The position numbers and the translations under genes were made by a program. From positions 868,001 through 932,000 of the forward strand of contig JAHBWV010000001.1 of NCBI GenBank assembly GCA_019636845.1: a DNA stretch of 64,000 bases. Direction: 5' to 3'. The notes below the pieces were generated by a model that saw only the letters and a list, made by a program, of their open reading frames with translations, did not search any database and was not told where the DNA came from. This document shows positions 35,924 to 44,253 of the stretch, piece by piece; the first letter of the stretch is position 1; each line of letters opens with the position of its first letter. Origin of the DNA: Phycisphaeraceae bacterium. GTDB taxonomy: Bacteria; Planctomycetota; Phycisphaerae; Phycisphaerales; UBA1924.

Positions 35924-37501
35924 ATGTTCTGCAAGGTCTGCAACTACGCCCTCTGGAACCTGAAGGAACGCACCTGCCCAGAGTGCGGAACCGGCTTCGC
36001 GCCCTCGCAGTTCCGCTTCAGGCCCAACTCCATCCGCTTCCTCTGCCCGCACTGCTCCCAGCAGTACTACGGCACATCCAGCACCGGCCACCTCGTCCCC
36101 CGCGAGTTCGACTGCGTCTCCTGCCACAATCGCATCGACATGGACCGCATGGTCCTCGTCCCCGAAGCCGGAATCGACGAGCGGCAGACCCGGGCACGCG
36201 GCAATCCCTGGCTCGACCGCACCGGTCGCCCCCACATCGCCGACTGGTTCCGCGCCACAGTCATGTCCCTCTTCGCGCCCGTCCCGCTCATCGCCGCGAC
36301 CGACGACCACGCCCCGCCCCGGCGAACGCTCGCATACGCCGTGCTCACAGCAGCGATCGCCTCCGCAACAAGTCTCATCATGCCCTTCTTCGTCCTCCTC
36401 CCCATCCTCGCGCCCCTCGGCATCAACGCCAACGGCATCGAGGCCCTCGCCATCTACGCCCTCGGCGTGCTCGCCTCCGGGCTTCTCATGTACGCCATCG
36501 TCCCCCTCTACGCCGCCATCGCGCACCTCATCCTCCTCGGCGGCTCACCCAAACGCCCCTTCAGAACCACGCTCCACGCCGTCGCGCTCTCCTCCGGCGG
36601 AAACATGCTGTGGGGCATTCCCCTCTTCGGATTCATGACCGGCCCCGCCGGTCTGATCTGGTGGGGCGTATCGCTCTCGATCATGCTCCGCGCGGTCCAT
36701 CGCGTCCGCGCTCCGCGCGCTTTCCTCGCAGGACTCGGACCTCCCATCGCCCTCTGCCTCCTCGGACTCATCGCATTCATCCTCATGATCATCTGGTCCC
36801 TCTCGCTCGCCTCAGCCGCCACCGCGGCCATCGGCCAGCCCGTTCAGGCCCAGGTCACCTCCGTCGAAACCGCATGGACATCCGCCGCCGCCACCAGCGA
36901 ACGCCACGTCGGCTCGCTCATCCTCGACGGCACACTCCCCGCAGCCATCGCCATCGCTCCCGCTTTATCCCAGACTTCCGCCGTCATCGCAGCAGGTATC
37001 GACCTCTCCGCCTCACTCTCAACCATGACCGATGAACAGCGAGAGGCCCTCGCCGCCTCCCTCGACGCCTCCCTCACACCCGACATCATCGCCTACCGCA
37101 TCGGCGATCTCATCGTGATCCGCGACGTGCCCAATCCCACCCCATCCTCATCGCTCTGGCGCGTCGCCTACTCACCTGAACCAACCGCCAATCCCGCGTT
37201 CGCGCAGATGGCCGCCTCCACGCAGCTGGCGATCGGAACGCCGGTTCCCTTCACCAGTCAGATGATCGGCGGCCCTTCCAACGCCAGCATCGGCCCATCA
37301 CTCATCGATCAGAACCGCATCCGCGCCTCGCACGGCCTCCCGCCCCTCCCGCCCCTCGAAACCATCCTCGCCGGCTCGCCCTTCACGACGACATCTGCCC
37401 CGGCACCCACACCAACCGATCCCGCGACGCCCGAAAATCCGCCCGAAGGCACCCCAGGCCACGCCCCCCCAGACGGCCCAATCCCCGGTCGCGGCGGGTA
37501 A
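35924..37501 (+). CDS. Zinc-ribbon membrane protein of unknown function
   Basis: A 525-residue protein. The N-terminal 75 residues carry three CxxC pairs: MFCKVCNYALW, RTCPECGTGF and LCPHCSQQ, then FDCVSCHNRID, forming one or two zinc ribbons. About six membrane segments follow between residues 130 and 310, giving a Yip1/DUF-type membrane domain. The soluble region (about 320-470) has a beta-type pattern, and the C-terminus is Pro/Thr/Ala-rich. The combination suggests a membrane protein with a metal-stabilised cytosolic head; function unknown. It ends about 115 bases before the candidate His leader. Confidence 0.7.
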   Translation: MFCKVCNYALWNLKERTCPECGTGFAPSQFRFRPNSIRFLCPHCSQQYYGTSSTGHLVPREFDCVSCHNRIDMDRMVLVPEAGIDERQTRARGNPWLDRTGRPHIADWFRATVMSLFAPVPLIAATDDHAPPRRTLAYAVLTAAIASATSLIMPFFVLLPILAPLGINANGIEALAIYALGVLASGLLMYAIVPLYAAIAHLILLGGSPKRPFRTTLHAVALSSGGNMLWGIPLFGFMTGPAGLIWWGVSLSIMLRAVHRVRAPRAFLAGLGPPIALCLLGLIAFILMIIWSLSLASAATAAIGQPVQAQVTSVETAWTSAAATSERHVGSLILDGTLPAAIAIAPALSQTSAVIAAGIDLSASLSTMTDEQREALAASLDASLTPDIIAYRIGDLIVIRDVPNPTPSSSLWRVAYSPEPTANPAFAQMAASTQLAIGTPVPFTSQMIGGPSNASIGPSLIDQNRIRASHGLPPLPPLETILAGSPFTTTSAPAPTPTDPATPENPPEGTPGHAPPDGPIPGRGG

Positions 37502-37616
37502 TCCACCAACAACTCCACCAAACAAATTCCCCCAACATCTATCAGCGATACGTGAATCCACACGAACCAGCCGCCGAACCCTTGACTGGAACCCCATCCG
37601 ACGGAACACTCTCCCC

Positions 37617-37682
37617 GTGACCAAAGCCCTTCACCAACTTCATCATTGCATGAAGCAGCACGCCGCAGGCGTGCGCCGGTGA
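37617..37682 (+). promoter_or_regulatory. Candidate histidine-rich leader peptide of the his operon
   Basis: A 21-codon ORF, GTG 37617 to TGA 37682, encodes (M)TKALHQLHHCMKQHAAGVRR, with four His within ten codons. It lies 118 bases before hisG on the same strand. The last His codon (37659-37661) falls inside a perfect 7-bp hairpin (37658-37674), and a 10-bp hairpin follows at 37720-37745. This is the layout of a His-codon attenuator or translational leader. The ribosome site is weak and no T-run follows the second hairpin, so it is a candidate only. Confidence 0.45.
37658..37674 (+). promoter_or_regulatory. Hairpin inside candidate his leader
   Basis: GCACGCC, loop GCA, GGCGTGC: a perfect 7-bp stem with a three-base loop. 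It overlaps the last His codon of the leader ORF, so a ribosome stalled at His codons would block it. The same three-base-loop style recurs in the palindrome tract at 49.4-49.7 kb, so it could also be a dispersed palindrome. Confidence 0.5.
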
Positions 37683-37719
37683 TGGTGCGGTCGCTCTGAG
37701 CAGCAGATAGACCACACGC

Positions 37720-37745
37720 GACGCCGGCTCCCGAAAGCCGGCGTC
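37720..37745 (+). terminator. GC-rich hairpin upstream of hisG
   Basis: GACGCCGGCT, loop CCCGAA, AGCCGGCGTC: a perfect 10-bp stem 55 bases before the hisG start. No T-run follows (GTTCGCTATT), so classical intrinsic termination is unsure. It could be the terminator of an attenuator or the terminator of the preceding membrane-protein gene. Confidence 0.55.
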
Positions 37746-37800
37746 GTTCGCTATTGCCAGCGAGCGTGTCGGCCGGGAGCCCAAACCAGGACCCCGGAAC

Positions 37801-38763
37801 ATGACCACGCTCAACGCCCCCCGATCCCAGAACCGCCCCTCCTCCACAACGAACGCGAGACCCGCGTCCCCCGACGCGCAGGCCACCCTCCACGTCGGCA
37901 TCCCCAAGGGACGCATGTACGAGGGCGTCGTCGCACTCCTCGCCGAGGCCGGCATCCGTCTCTCCGCCTCCGCCCGCGGCTATCGCCCCACCCTCTCCCT
38001 TCCCGGCGTCGAAGCCAAGATCCTCAAGCCCCAGAACATCATCGAGATGCTCGAGATCGGCTCGCGCGATGTCGGCTTCGCCGGCGCCGACTGGGTCGCC
38101 GAACTCAACGCCGACGTCGTCGAAGTCCTCGACACCGGGCTCGACCGCGTCCGCGTCGTCGCCGCCGCGCCCCGCCAGATCCTGGAAGATGGCCGCCTCC
38201 CGCGCCGTCCCCTCGTCGTCGCCTCCGAGATGGAACGCCTCACGCGTCAGTGGATCGCTACACGCGACCTCGACGCCCGATTCGTCCGTTCCTACGGCGC
38301 GACCGAGGTCTTCCCCCCCGAAGACGCCGACTGCATCGTCGATATCGCCGCCTCCGGCGCGACCCTCGCCGCCAACGGGCTGGAGATCGTCGACGAACTC
38401 CTCTCATCCTCCACCCGCCTCTACGCTAGCCGCGCCGCAATGGCCGACGACGCCAAACGCGCCACCATCAACGATCTCGCCCTCCTCCTCTCCTCCGTGC
38501 TCGAGGCCCGCAAACGCATCATGCTCGAAGTCAACGTCCCCGCCGAGAACCTCGACGCCGTCGTCGCCATCCTCCCCTGCATGCGACAACCGACCATCTC
38601 CCCGCTCCACGCCGGCACGTGTAGCCAGTCCCTCTCCCAGCCCCGCGCCTTCGCGGTCAAGGCCGCCGTCCCGAGGGATCGGCTCCCCAGACTGATCCCC
38701 GCAATCAAGCAGGCCGGCGGCACCGATCTCGTCATCTCTCCCATCGCACAGGTCGTTCCATAG
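37801..38763 (+). CDS. hisG: ATP phosphoribosyltransferase, long form
   Basis: A 320-residue enzyme for the first step of histidine synthesis, joining ATP and PRPP. After a Ser/Pro-rich tail of about 28 residues the catalytic part starts LHVGIPKGRMYEGVVALL. Other motifs are DVGFAGADWVAEL, the PRPP-site region DCIVDIAASGATLAANGLE, and a C-terminal ACT-like regulatory domain (about 240-320, MLEVNVPAENLDAVVAILP and AVKAAVPRDRLPRLIPAIK). The C-terminal domain marks the long, HisZ-independent, histidine-inhibited type. AGGA precedes the ATG. It heads the his operon. Confidence 0.95.
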   Translation: MTTLNAPRSQNRPSSTTNARPASPDAQATLHVGIPKGRMYEGVVALLAEAGIRLSASARGYRPTLSLPGVEAKILKPQNIIEMLEIGSRDVGFAGADWVAELNADVVEVLDTGLDRVRVVAAAPRQILEDGRLPRRPLVVASEMERLTRQWIATRDLDARFVRSYGATEVFPPEDADCIVDIAASGATLAANGLEIVDELLSSSTRLYASRAAMADDAKRATINDLALLLSSVLEARKRIMLEVNVPAENLDAVVAILPCMRQPTISPLHAGTCSQSLSQPRAFAVKAAVPRDRLPRLIPAIKQAGGTDLVISPIAQVVP

Positions 38764-38824
38764 CACATCCCGGGAAACGCGAACCACCGCCGCTCCCGCC
38801 AGACACACACGAAAGGGCCGACTC

Positions 38825-40675
38825 ATGGCCTCCGCAACCGCCGACAGTCTCTCCAGCGAAAGCGCCCGCGCCTCGCTCGACGACAACACGCTCTCGCACA
38901 CCAACACCATCCGTGGCCCACGCCCCGCGCCCCTCATCCGCGCCCTCAAGCCCTACTCCCCCGGCGCGCAGCCACGCCCCATCGACCTCAAGCTCGACGC
39001 CAACGAGGGCCCTGCGCCCTCCGGCATCCTCCTCGAATGGCTCCGGCCGGGCATCGCGGACATCCTCCGCAGATACCCATCCGCAGCATCCCTCGAATCC
39101 CAGATCGCGGCACGCAACAACGTCGCCCCCGATCGCGTCATCGTCACCGCAGGCGCTGACGACGCCCTCGAACGGATCACTCGCGCCGTCCTCTCCCCCG
39201 GACGCGAGGCGATCCTCACCACCCCGACCTTCGAGATGCTCGCTCGTTACGTCCGCCTCTCCGGTGGCGACGTCGTCGAGGCCCCATGGCTCGGCGAACC
39301 CTTCGACATCGACGCGATCGAGTCGAGGATCGGACCACGCACCTCCGCCATCTTCGTCGTTACACCCAACAACCCCACCGGCCAGGCGATCCCCGCAGAG
39401 GCCATCCGCCGCCTCGCCGCAGCGATTCCCGCCGGGCTCCTCGTCGTCGATCTCGCCTACGCCGAGTTCGCCGATGAGGACCTCACCGGCGTCGTCCTCT
39501 CCCTGCCGAACGCCGTCGCGGTGCGCACATTCTCGAAGGCATGGGGCCTCGCCGGAGCCCGCGTCGGATACGCCATCGGTCCCACCGAGGTCATCAACTG
39601 GCTCCGCGCCGTCGGCCACCCCTACGCCGTCAGCGGCCCCTCCCTCGCCCTCGCATCCGCCTGGTACGACGCCGGCCGCACCCGCGTCGAGGGCTCCATC
39701 CGTCGCGTCCGACTCGAACGGCGCGAACTCACAGCCCACCTCCGCGACCTCGGAGCCGAGCCCATCGAATCCCAGGCCAACTTCGTCCTCGCTCGCTTCG
39801 ATCCCTCTCTCCACAACCCGATCCCAAGCGCCCACCTTGTCGCCGACCTCCTCGCCTCACAGGGCATCGGCGTGCGCCGCTTCCCCGGCGGCACACCCCT
39901 CGAGTCCTACCTCCGCATCACGCTCCCCGGCGAGCCGGCCGCCTTCAATCGCCTCTGCAACGCCCTGACCTCCGCGCTGCGCCCCCGCGCCATCCTCTTC
40001 GACATGGACGGTGTCCTTGCCGACGTCTCCACCTCATACCGACAGGCGATCGTGCGCACAGCCGCCGCGTTCGGTGTAAACCTTTCCGCCGCCGACATCG
40101 CACGAGCGAAAGACGCCGGCAACGCCAACAACGACTGGGTCCTCACCCGCCGCCTGCTCCTCGCGCGTGGCGTCGATGTGCCGCTCGAAGACGTCATCCG
40201 CACCTTCGAGTCCTTCTACCAGGGCGATCCCGACAACGCAGCACGCTCGCCGGGCCTCTGGCAGACCGAATCCCTGCTCATCGATCGCGCCCAGCTCGAA
40301 TCCCTCGCACGCAGGTTCACCCTTGCGATCGTCACCGGCCGACCACGTCGCGACGCCGAACGCTTCCTCAACCACTTCGGCCTCGCCGACCTCTTCGCCG
40401 CCGTCGTCACGATGGAAGACGCCCCCCCGAAGCCCGACCCGCGCCCAATCACCATCGCCCTCGAACGCCTCGGCGAACACGCCGCGTGGATGATCGGCGA
40501 CACCCCCGACGACCTCGTCGCCGCGCGACGCGCCGGCGTCGCATCCATCGGCGTCCTCGCGCCGGGAGATCGCGCAACGGAAGAACGTGCCTTCGAGGCC
40601 GGTCGATCCCTCGTCGCATCCGGCGCGGCACGCATCCTCAACACTGTCACAAAGATCACGGAGCTGCTCCCTTGA
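38825..40675 (+). CDS. hisC: HisC histidinol-phosphate aminotransferase fused to HAD phosphatase domain
   Basis: A 616-residue two-domain protein. Residues about 30-382 are a PLP-dependent aminotransferase: LKLDANEGPAPSG, VTAGADDALERI, VVTPNNPTGQAIP, VVDLAYAEFADE and the PLP lysine in VRTFSKAWGLAGARVGYA. Residues about 386-616 are a HAD-superfamily hydrolase with all four motifs: ILFDMDGVLAD (nucleophile Asp), IVTGRPRRDAE, PPKPDP (Lys) and MIGDTPDDLVAARRAG. HisC makes L-histidinol phosphate and HisB here lacks a phosphatase domain, so the HAD part is a good candidate for histidinol-phosphatase. The stop overlaps the hisB start (TTGA). Confidence 0.93.
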   Translation: MASATADSLSSESARASLDDNTLSHTNTIRGPRPAPLIRALKPYSPGAQPRPIDLKLDANEGPAPSGILLEWLRPGIADILRRYPSAASLESQIAARNNVAPDRVIVTAGADDALERITRAVLSPGREAILTTPTFEMLARYVRLSGGDVVEAPWLGEPFDIDAIESRIGPRTSAIFVVTPNNPTGQAIPAEAIRRLAAAIPAGLLVVDLAYAEFADEDLTGVVLSLPNAVAVRTFSKAWGLAGARVGYAIGPTEVINWLRAVGHPYAVSGPSLALASAWYDAGRTRVEGSIRRVRLERRELTAHLRDLGAEPIESQANFVLARFDPSLHNPIPSAHLVADLLASQGIGVRRFPGGTPLESYLRITLPGEPAAFNRLCNALTSALRPRAILFDMDGVLADVSTSYRQAIVRTAAAFGVNLSAADIARAKDAGNANNDWVLTRRLLLARGVDVPLEDVIRTFESFYQGDPDNAARSPGLWQTESLLIDRAQLESLARRFTLAIVTGRPRRDAERFLNHFGLADLFAAVVTMEDAPPKPDPRPITIALERLGEHAAWMIGDTPDDLVAARRAGVASIGVLAPGDRATEERAFEAGRSLVASGAARILNTVTKITELLP

Positions 40676-41316
40676 CGACCACACCCACAAGCGTGCTCTC
40701 ATCTGAACGCTCCAACCCGGCACTCCGCCGCGCCCGCATCGAGCGATCCACCCGCGAGACCTCCATCACCGCCGACCTCGTCCTCGACGGCTCCGGCCGC
40801 GCCTCGGTCAAAACCGGCATCGGCTTCCTCGACCACATGCTCGCGACCCTAGCCCTCTTCGCTCGCTTCGACCTCGACCTCATTGCACAGGGCGACCTCC
40901 ACGTCGACGACCACCACACCTCCGAGGATTGTTTCATCGTCCTCGGACAAGCCATCGACAAGGCGCTCGGCGATCGCGCCGGCCTCGTCCGGTTCGCCCA
41001 CGCCTACGCCCCGCTCGACGAGGCCCTCGCCCGCGCCGTCGTCGATCTCGCCACCCGCGCAACCGCCTCCATCGACCTCGGCCTCACGCGCCCCGCCATC
41101 GGCCAATGGGCCTGCGAGAACATCACCCACGCCCTCACGACCCTCGCCGTTTCCGCCCGCCTCACCCTCCACGCCGACGTCCTCAAAGGAGCCAACGACC
41201 ACCACCGCGCCGAAGCCGCCTTCAAAGCCCTCGGCCTCGCCCTCCGCGACGCCGTCCGCCGAGATCCCACCCTCTCACCCACCGACATCTCCAACAGCAC
41301 CAAGGGGGTGCTCTGA
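40672..41316 (+). CDS. hisB: Imidazoleglycerol-phosphate dehydratase
   Basis: A 214-residue IGPD enzyme (not the bifunctional enterobacterial form). TTG 40672 overlaps the hisC stop; GGAG lies about 8 bases upstream. GTG 40693 is an alternative. Metal-binding His clusters are visible: GIGFLDHMLATLALF, LHVDDHHTSEDCF, and near the end KGANDHHRAEAAFKALG. Family motifs GQWACENITHAL and TDISNSTKGVL complete it. It dehydrates imidazoleglycerol phosphate. The stop overlaps the hisH start (TGATG). Confidence 0.93.
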   Translation: MTTTPTSVLSSERSNPALRRARIERSTRETSITADLVLDGSGRASVKTGIGFLDHMLATLALFARFDLDLIAQGDLHVDDHHTSEDCFIVLGQAIDKALGDRAGLVRFAHAYAPLDEALARAVVDLATRATASIDLGLTRPAIGQWACENITHALTTLAVSARLTLHADVLKGANDHHRAEAAFKALGLALRDAVRRDPTLSPTDISNSTKGVL

Positions 41317-42086
41317 TGGTCTCGAATCCGGAACCAGAAACCCCGTACACACCAGACCCGGGAGCCGCACGCGATGTCTACATCGTCCGCACCGGCTCCG
41401 CAAACCTCGCCTCCGTCGCCGCCGCCCTGTCCCGAGTCGGCGCACGCCCGATCCTCACCTCGGACCCCGCCGACATCCTTCTGGCCGATCGCCTCGTCCT
41501 CCCCGGCGTTGGTTCCTTCGGTGCTGCCATGTCCGAACTCACGCAACGCGGACTCGTCTCAGCGATCCGCGAGCGTCTCGCCGTCGGCCGCTCCACCCTC
41601 GGCATCTGCCTCGGCCTCCAACTCCTCGCTCGCCGCTCCGAAGAGTCCCCCGGCATCGCCGGGCTCGGCGTAATCGACGGCACTGTCCGACGCCTCGAAA
41701 GCGCCCCCGGGCTCCGCGTTCCCCAGATGGGCTGGAACCTCACCACACCCACGCACTCCTGCCGCACGCTCACCGGCGGCTTCGCCTACTTCGCGAATTC
41801 CTACGCACTCCCCGAGATCCCCCGCGGCTGGCGCGGCAGCACCTTCACCCACGGCCAGTCCAACCCCGTCGCCGCCATCGAACAGGGCGATGGAGACCGC
41901 CTCGTCGTCGCCACACAGTTCCATCCCGAACTCAGCGGCCGCTGGGGGCTCGACCTCATCCGCCGCTGGGTGATCGGACGCCCGTCCATCGAACTTCCCG
42001 AACACGAGGGCTTCGACACAGTCGCGGAGCCGATCCAACACCTGGCCACGAACGCCGCTGACTCATCAGGGGTCGCCCGATGCTGA
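41316..42086 (+). CDS. hisH: Imidazole glycerol phosphate synthase, glutamine amidotransferase subunit
   Basis: A 256-residue class I glutamine amidotransferase that supplies ammonia to HisF. The nucleophile Cys is in TLGICLGLQLLARRS and the His-Glu pair is in VVATQFHPELSGRWG. Earlier motifs are VYIVRTGSANLASVAAAL, LVLPGVGSFGAAM, and VPQMGWN. It has about 20 extra residues at the N-terminus and about 30 at the C-terminus compared with E. coli HisH (196 aa). It overlaps hisF by seven bases, so subunit synthesis is likely coupled. Confidence 0.95.
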   Translation: MVSNPEPETPYTPDPGAARDVYIVRTGSANLASVAAALSRVGARPILTSDPADILLADRLVLPGVGSFGAAMSELTQRGLVSAIRERLAVGRSTLGICLGLQLLARRSEESPGIAGLGVIDGTVRRLESAPGLRVPQMGWNLTTPTHSCRTLTGGFAYFANSYALPEIPRGWRGSTFTHGQSNPVAAIEQGDGDRLVVATQFHPELSGRWGLDLIRRWVIGRPSIELPEHEGFDTVAEPIQHLATNAADSSGVARC

Positions 42087-42889
42087 CCACACGCGTGATC
42101 CCCTGTCTTGATGTCCGCGACGGACGCATCGTCAAGGGCGTCCGCTTCCAGGGCCTGCGCGATGCCGGAGATCCTGCCTCCCGCGCCGCCATGTACGAAC
42201 AGACCGGCGCCGACGAGATCGTCATGCTCGACGTCAGCGCCACCAACGAAGCAAGAGCCACCGCCGCGAGAACCGTCAGAGCCATCCGCCGTGTCCTCTC
42301 CATCCCGCTCACCGTGGGTGGCGGCATCGCCTCGATCGAAGACGCCGCCCGCCTGCTCGACGCCGGCGCGGACAAAGTGAGCGTGAACTCCGCCGCCGTC
42401 CGCGATCCGTCCCTCATCACCCGCCTCGCCGAACGCTTCGGACGCCAGTGTGCCGTCCTCGCCATCGACGCCGCACGCACCGAAGCACGGACCGCAGAGG
42501 CACCCACCTACACAGTTCTGACCCGCTCCGGCACGAGAACCGAGCCGCTGGATGCACTCGAGTGGGCCGTCGAAGGCCAGTCGCGAGGCGCAGGTGAGAT
42601 CCTCCTCACCTCCTTCGATCGCGACGGCACCGGCGATGGGTACGACCTCGATCTGCTCGCCCTCATCGCCTCCGCCGTCGAGATCCCCGTGATCGCCTCC
42701 GGCGGCGCGCGCCACGCGCAGCACCTCGCCGATGCCGTCAGGGCCGGCGCCGACGCGGTGCTCGCCGCCAGCATCTTCCACGACGGCATCACAACCCCAG
42801 ACGCGATCAAGCGCGAACTCGCCGACCTCGGCCTCCGCGTCCGCCGCGAAGAACCGTCGAACGACGCCGCCGAGGAGTATGTCGCATGA
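42080..42889 (+). CDS. hisF: Imidazole glycerol phosphate synthase, cyclase subunit
   Basis: A 269-residue TIM barrel. It opens MLTTRVIPCLDVRDGRIVKG with the first catalytic Asp; other motifs are EIVMLDVSATNEARATAART, the phosphate site VGGGIASIEDA, VSVNSAAVRDPSLI, LLTSFDRDGTGDGYDLDLL with the second catalytic Asp, and PVIASGGARHAQHLADA. Together with HisH it makes imidazole glycerol phosphate and AICAR. The usual D-x-T at strand 5 reads as SFDRDGT, as in other HisF. ATGA overlap with the hisA fusion. Confidence 0.96.
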   Translation: MLTTRVIPCLDVRDGRIVKGVRFQGLRDAGDPASRAAMYEQTGADEIVMLDVSATNEARATAARTVRAIRRVLSIPLTVGGGIASIEDAARLLDAGADKVSVNSAAVRDPSLITRLAERFGRQCAVLAIDAARTEARTAEAPTYTVLTRSGTRTEPLDALEWAVEGQSRGAGEILLTSFDRDGTGDGYDLDLLALIASAVEIPVIASGGARHAQHLADAVRAGADAVLAASIFHDGITTPDAIKRELADLGLRVRREEPSNDAAEEYVA

Positions 42890-44253
42890 TCATCCCCTCG
42901 ATCGATCTCATGGGCGGCCAGACCGTGCAGCTCGTGCAGGGCAAACGCAAGGTCATCGACGCCGGCGACCCAGCGCCCATCGCCCGCAACTTCGGCCTCG
43001 TCGGCGAAATCGCCGTCGTCGATCTCGATGCCGCACTCGGGAAGGGCACCAACGAGTCGCTCATCGAGCCGCTGCTCGGCATCGCCGACTGCCGCGTCGG
43101 TGGCGGCATCCGCGACGCCCGAACCGCCATCCGCTGGCTCGACGCCGGCGCGACCCGCGTCGTCCTCGGCACGCGCGCCGTCCCCGAGGTCCTGCGCGAC
43201 CTCCCCCGCGAGCGTGTCATCGCCGCCCTCGACGCACGCGATGGCGATGTCGTCACCCACGGCTGGACCGCCTCCACAGGCACCAAGATCGCCGACCGCA
43301 TGCGCGACCTCGCCGAATACGCCGCAGAGTTCCTCGTCACCTTCGTCGAAGTCGAAGGCACCATGCAGGGCACCAACATGGAGCGAGCCGCAGAACTCGG
43401 CGAACTCGCCCGCTCGCTCGGCTGCCGACTCACCGTCGCAGGGGGCGTGCGCAGCCCAGAAGAGATCGCCGCCCTCGATCGCCTCGGCATCGACGCCCAG
43501 ATCGGCATGGCCCTCTACACCGGCACCTTCACCATCGCCGATGCCCTCCTCGCCATGCTTCGCACCGACCGCCCCGACGGCCTCTTTCCCACCATCGTCG
43601 CCGACGAACGAGGTGCAGCCCTCGGTCTTACCTATTCGTCACCCGAGTCCATCCGACTCGCCCTCTCCGAACGCCGCGGCATCTACCACTCCCGCAGCCG
43701 CGCAGGCATCTGGCGAAAGGGTGAAACCTCCGGCGACACCCAGGAACTCCTCCGCGTCGACCTCGACTGCGACCGCGACACCCTCCGCTTCACCGTGACA
43801 CAAGCCGGCGGCTTCTGCCACACAGGCACACGCACCTGCTTCGGTACCGCCCGTGGCCTCGCCTCTCTCGAATCCCGACTCACCACCATCGCGCGTGCCA
43901 CTGACCAGCTTGACGTCGGTGCCCTTCCTCATGCCCCCCTTACCCCTCCGCGGTCCTCCGCGGCCATCCGCGTTGATACCTCTTCTTACACCTCACGCCT
44001 CCTCCGCGACCCCTCACTCCTCCGCGCCAAACTCCTCGAAGAAGCCGGTGAACTGATGGAAGCGACCGAGCGGGACCACATCGCCCGCGAGGCCGCCGAT
44101 GTTCTCTACTTCACCCTCGCCCGCCTCGCCGGCGCGGGCGTCCCACTCGCCGATGTCGAGCGTGAACTCGATCGCCGCGCCAGGAAGGCCACGCGACGGC
44201 CCGGAAACGCGAAGCCGCCCATGACCGCACCGCCCGCAGAGGCCACACCATGA
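42886..44253 (+). CDS. hisA: HisA-HisI-HisE trifunctional fusion
   Basis: A 455-residue protein fusing three steps. Residues 1-230 are HisA (ProFAR isomerase): MIIPSIDLMGGQTVQLVQGK, VDLDAALGKG, CRVGGGIRDA, VTFVEVEGTMQG, and VAGGVRSPEEIAAL. Residues about 232-326 are HisI (PR-AMP cyclohydrolase): DGLFPTIVADERGAALGLTY, SRSRAGIWRKGETSG, VDLDCDRDTLRF and the zinc site FCHTGTRTCFG. Residues about 328-440 are HisE (PR-ATP pyrophosphatase): SYTSRLLRDPSLLRAKLLEE, AREAADVLYFTLARL. A loop of about 25 residues in HisE holds a dispersed repeat (43939-43990). The operon has no other hisI or hisE. ATGA overlaps on both sides. Confidence 0.93.
   Translation: MIIPSIDLMGGQTVQLVQGKRKVIDAGDPAPIARNFGLVGEIAVVDLDAALGKGTNESLIEPLLGIADCRVGGGIRDARTAIRWLDAGATRVVLGTRAVPEVLRDLPRERVIAALDARDGDVVTHGWTASTGTKIADRMRDLAEYAAEFLVTFVEVEGTMQGTNMERAAELGELARSLGCRLTVAGGVRSPEEIAALDRLGIDAQIGMALYTGTFTIADALLAMLRTDRPDGLFPTIVADERGAALGLTYSSPESIRLALSERRGIYHSRSRAGIWRKGETSGDTQELLRVDLDCDRDTLRFTVTQAGGFCHTGTRTCFGTARGLASLESRLTTIARATDQLDVGALPHAPLTPPRSSAAIRVDTSSYTSRLLRDPSLLRAKLLEEAGELMEATERDHIAREAADVLYFTLARLAGAGVPLADVERELDRRARKATRRPGNAKPPMTAPPAEATP
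43939..43990 (+). repeat. CCTCCGNGG-type repeat inside the HisE domain
   Basis: CCCCTCCGCGGTCCTCCGCG followed by GCCATCCGCGTTGATACCTC lies within the coding sequence, encoding PPRSSAAIRVDTSS. It matches the repeat at 49908-50048, 50948-51055 and 48000-48034. It sits in the loop between the first HisE helix and SYTSRLL. Confidence 0.7.

Noticed and set aside
37658..37745. tRNA-like folding upstream of hisG
   Set aside because: Hairpins are present but there is no cloverleaf, anticodon arm or T-loop consensus.
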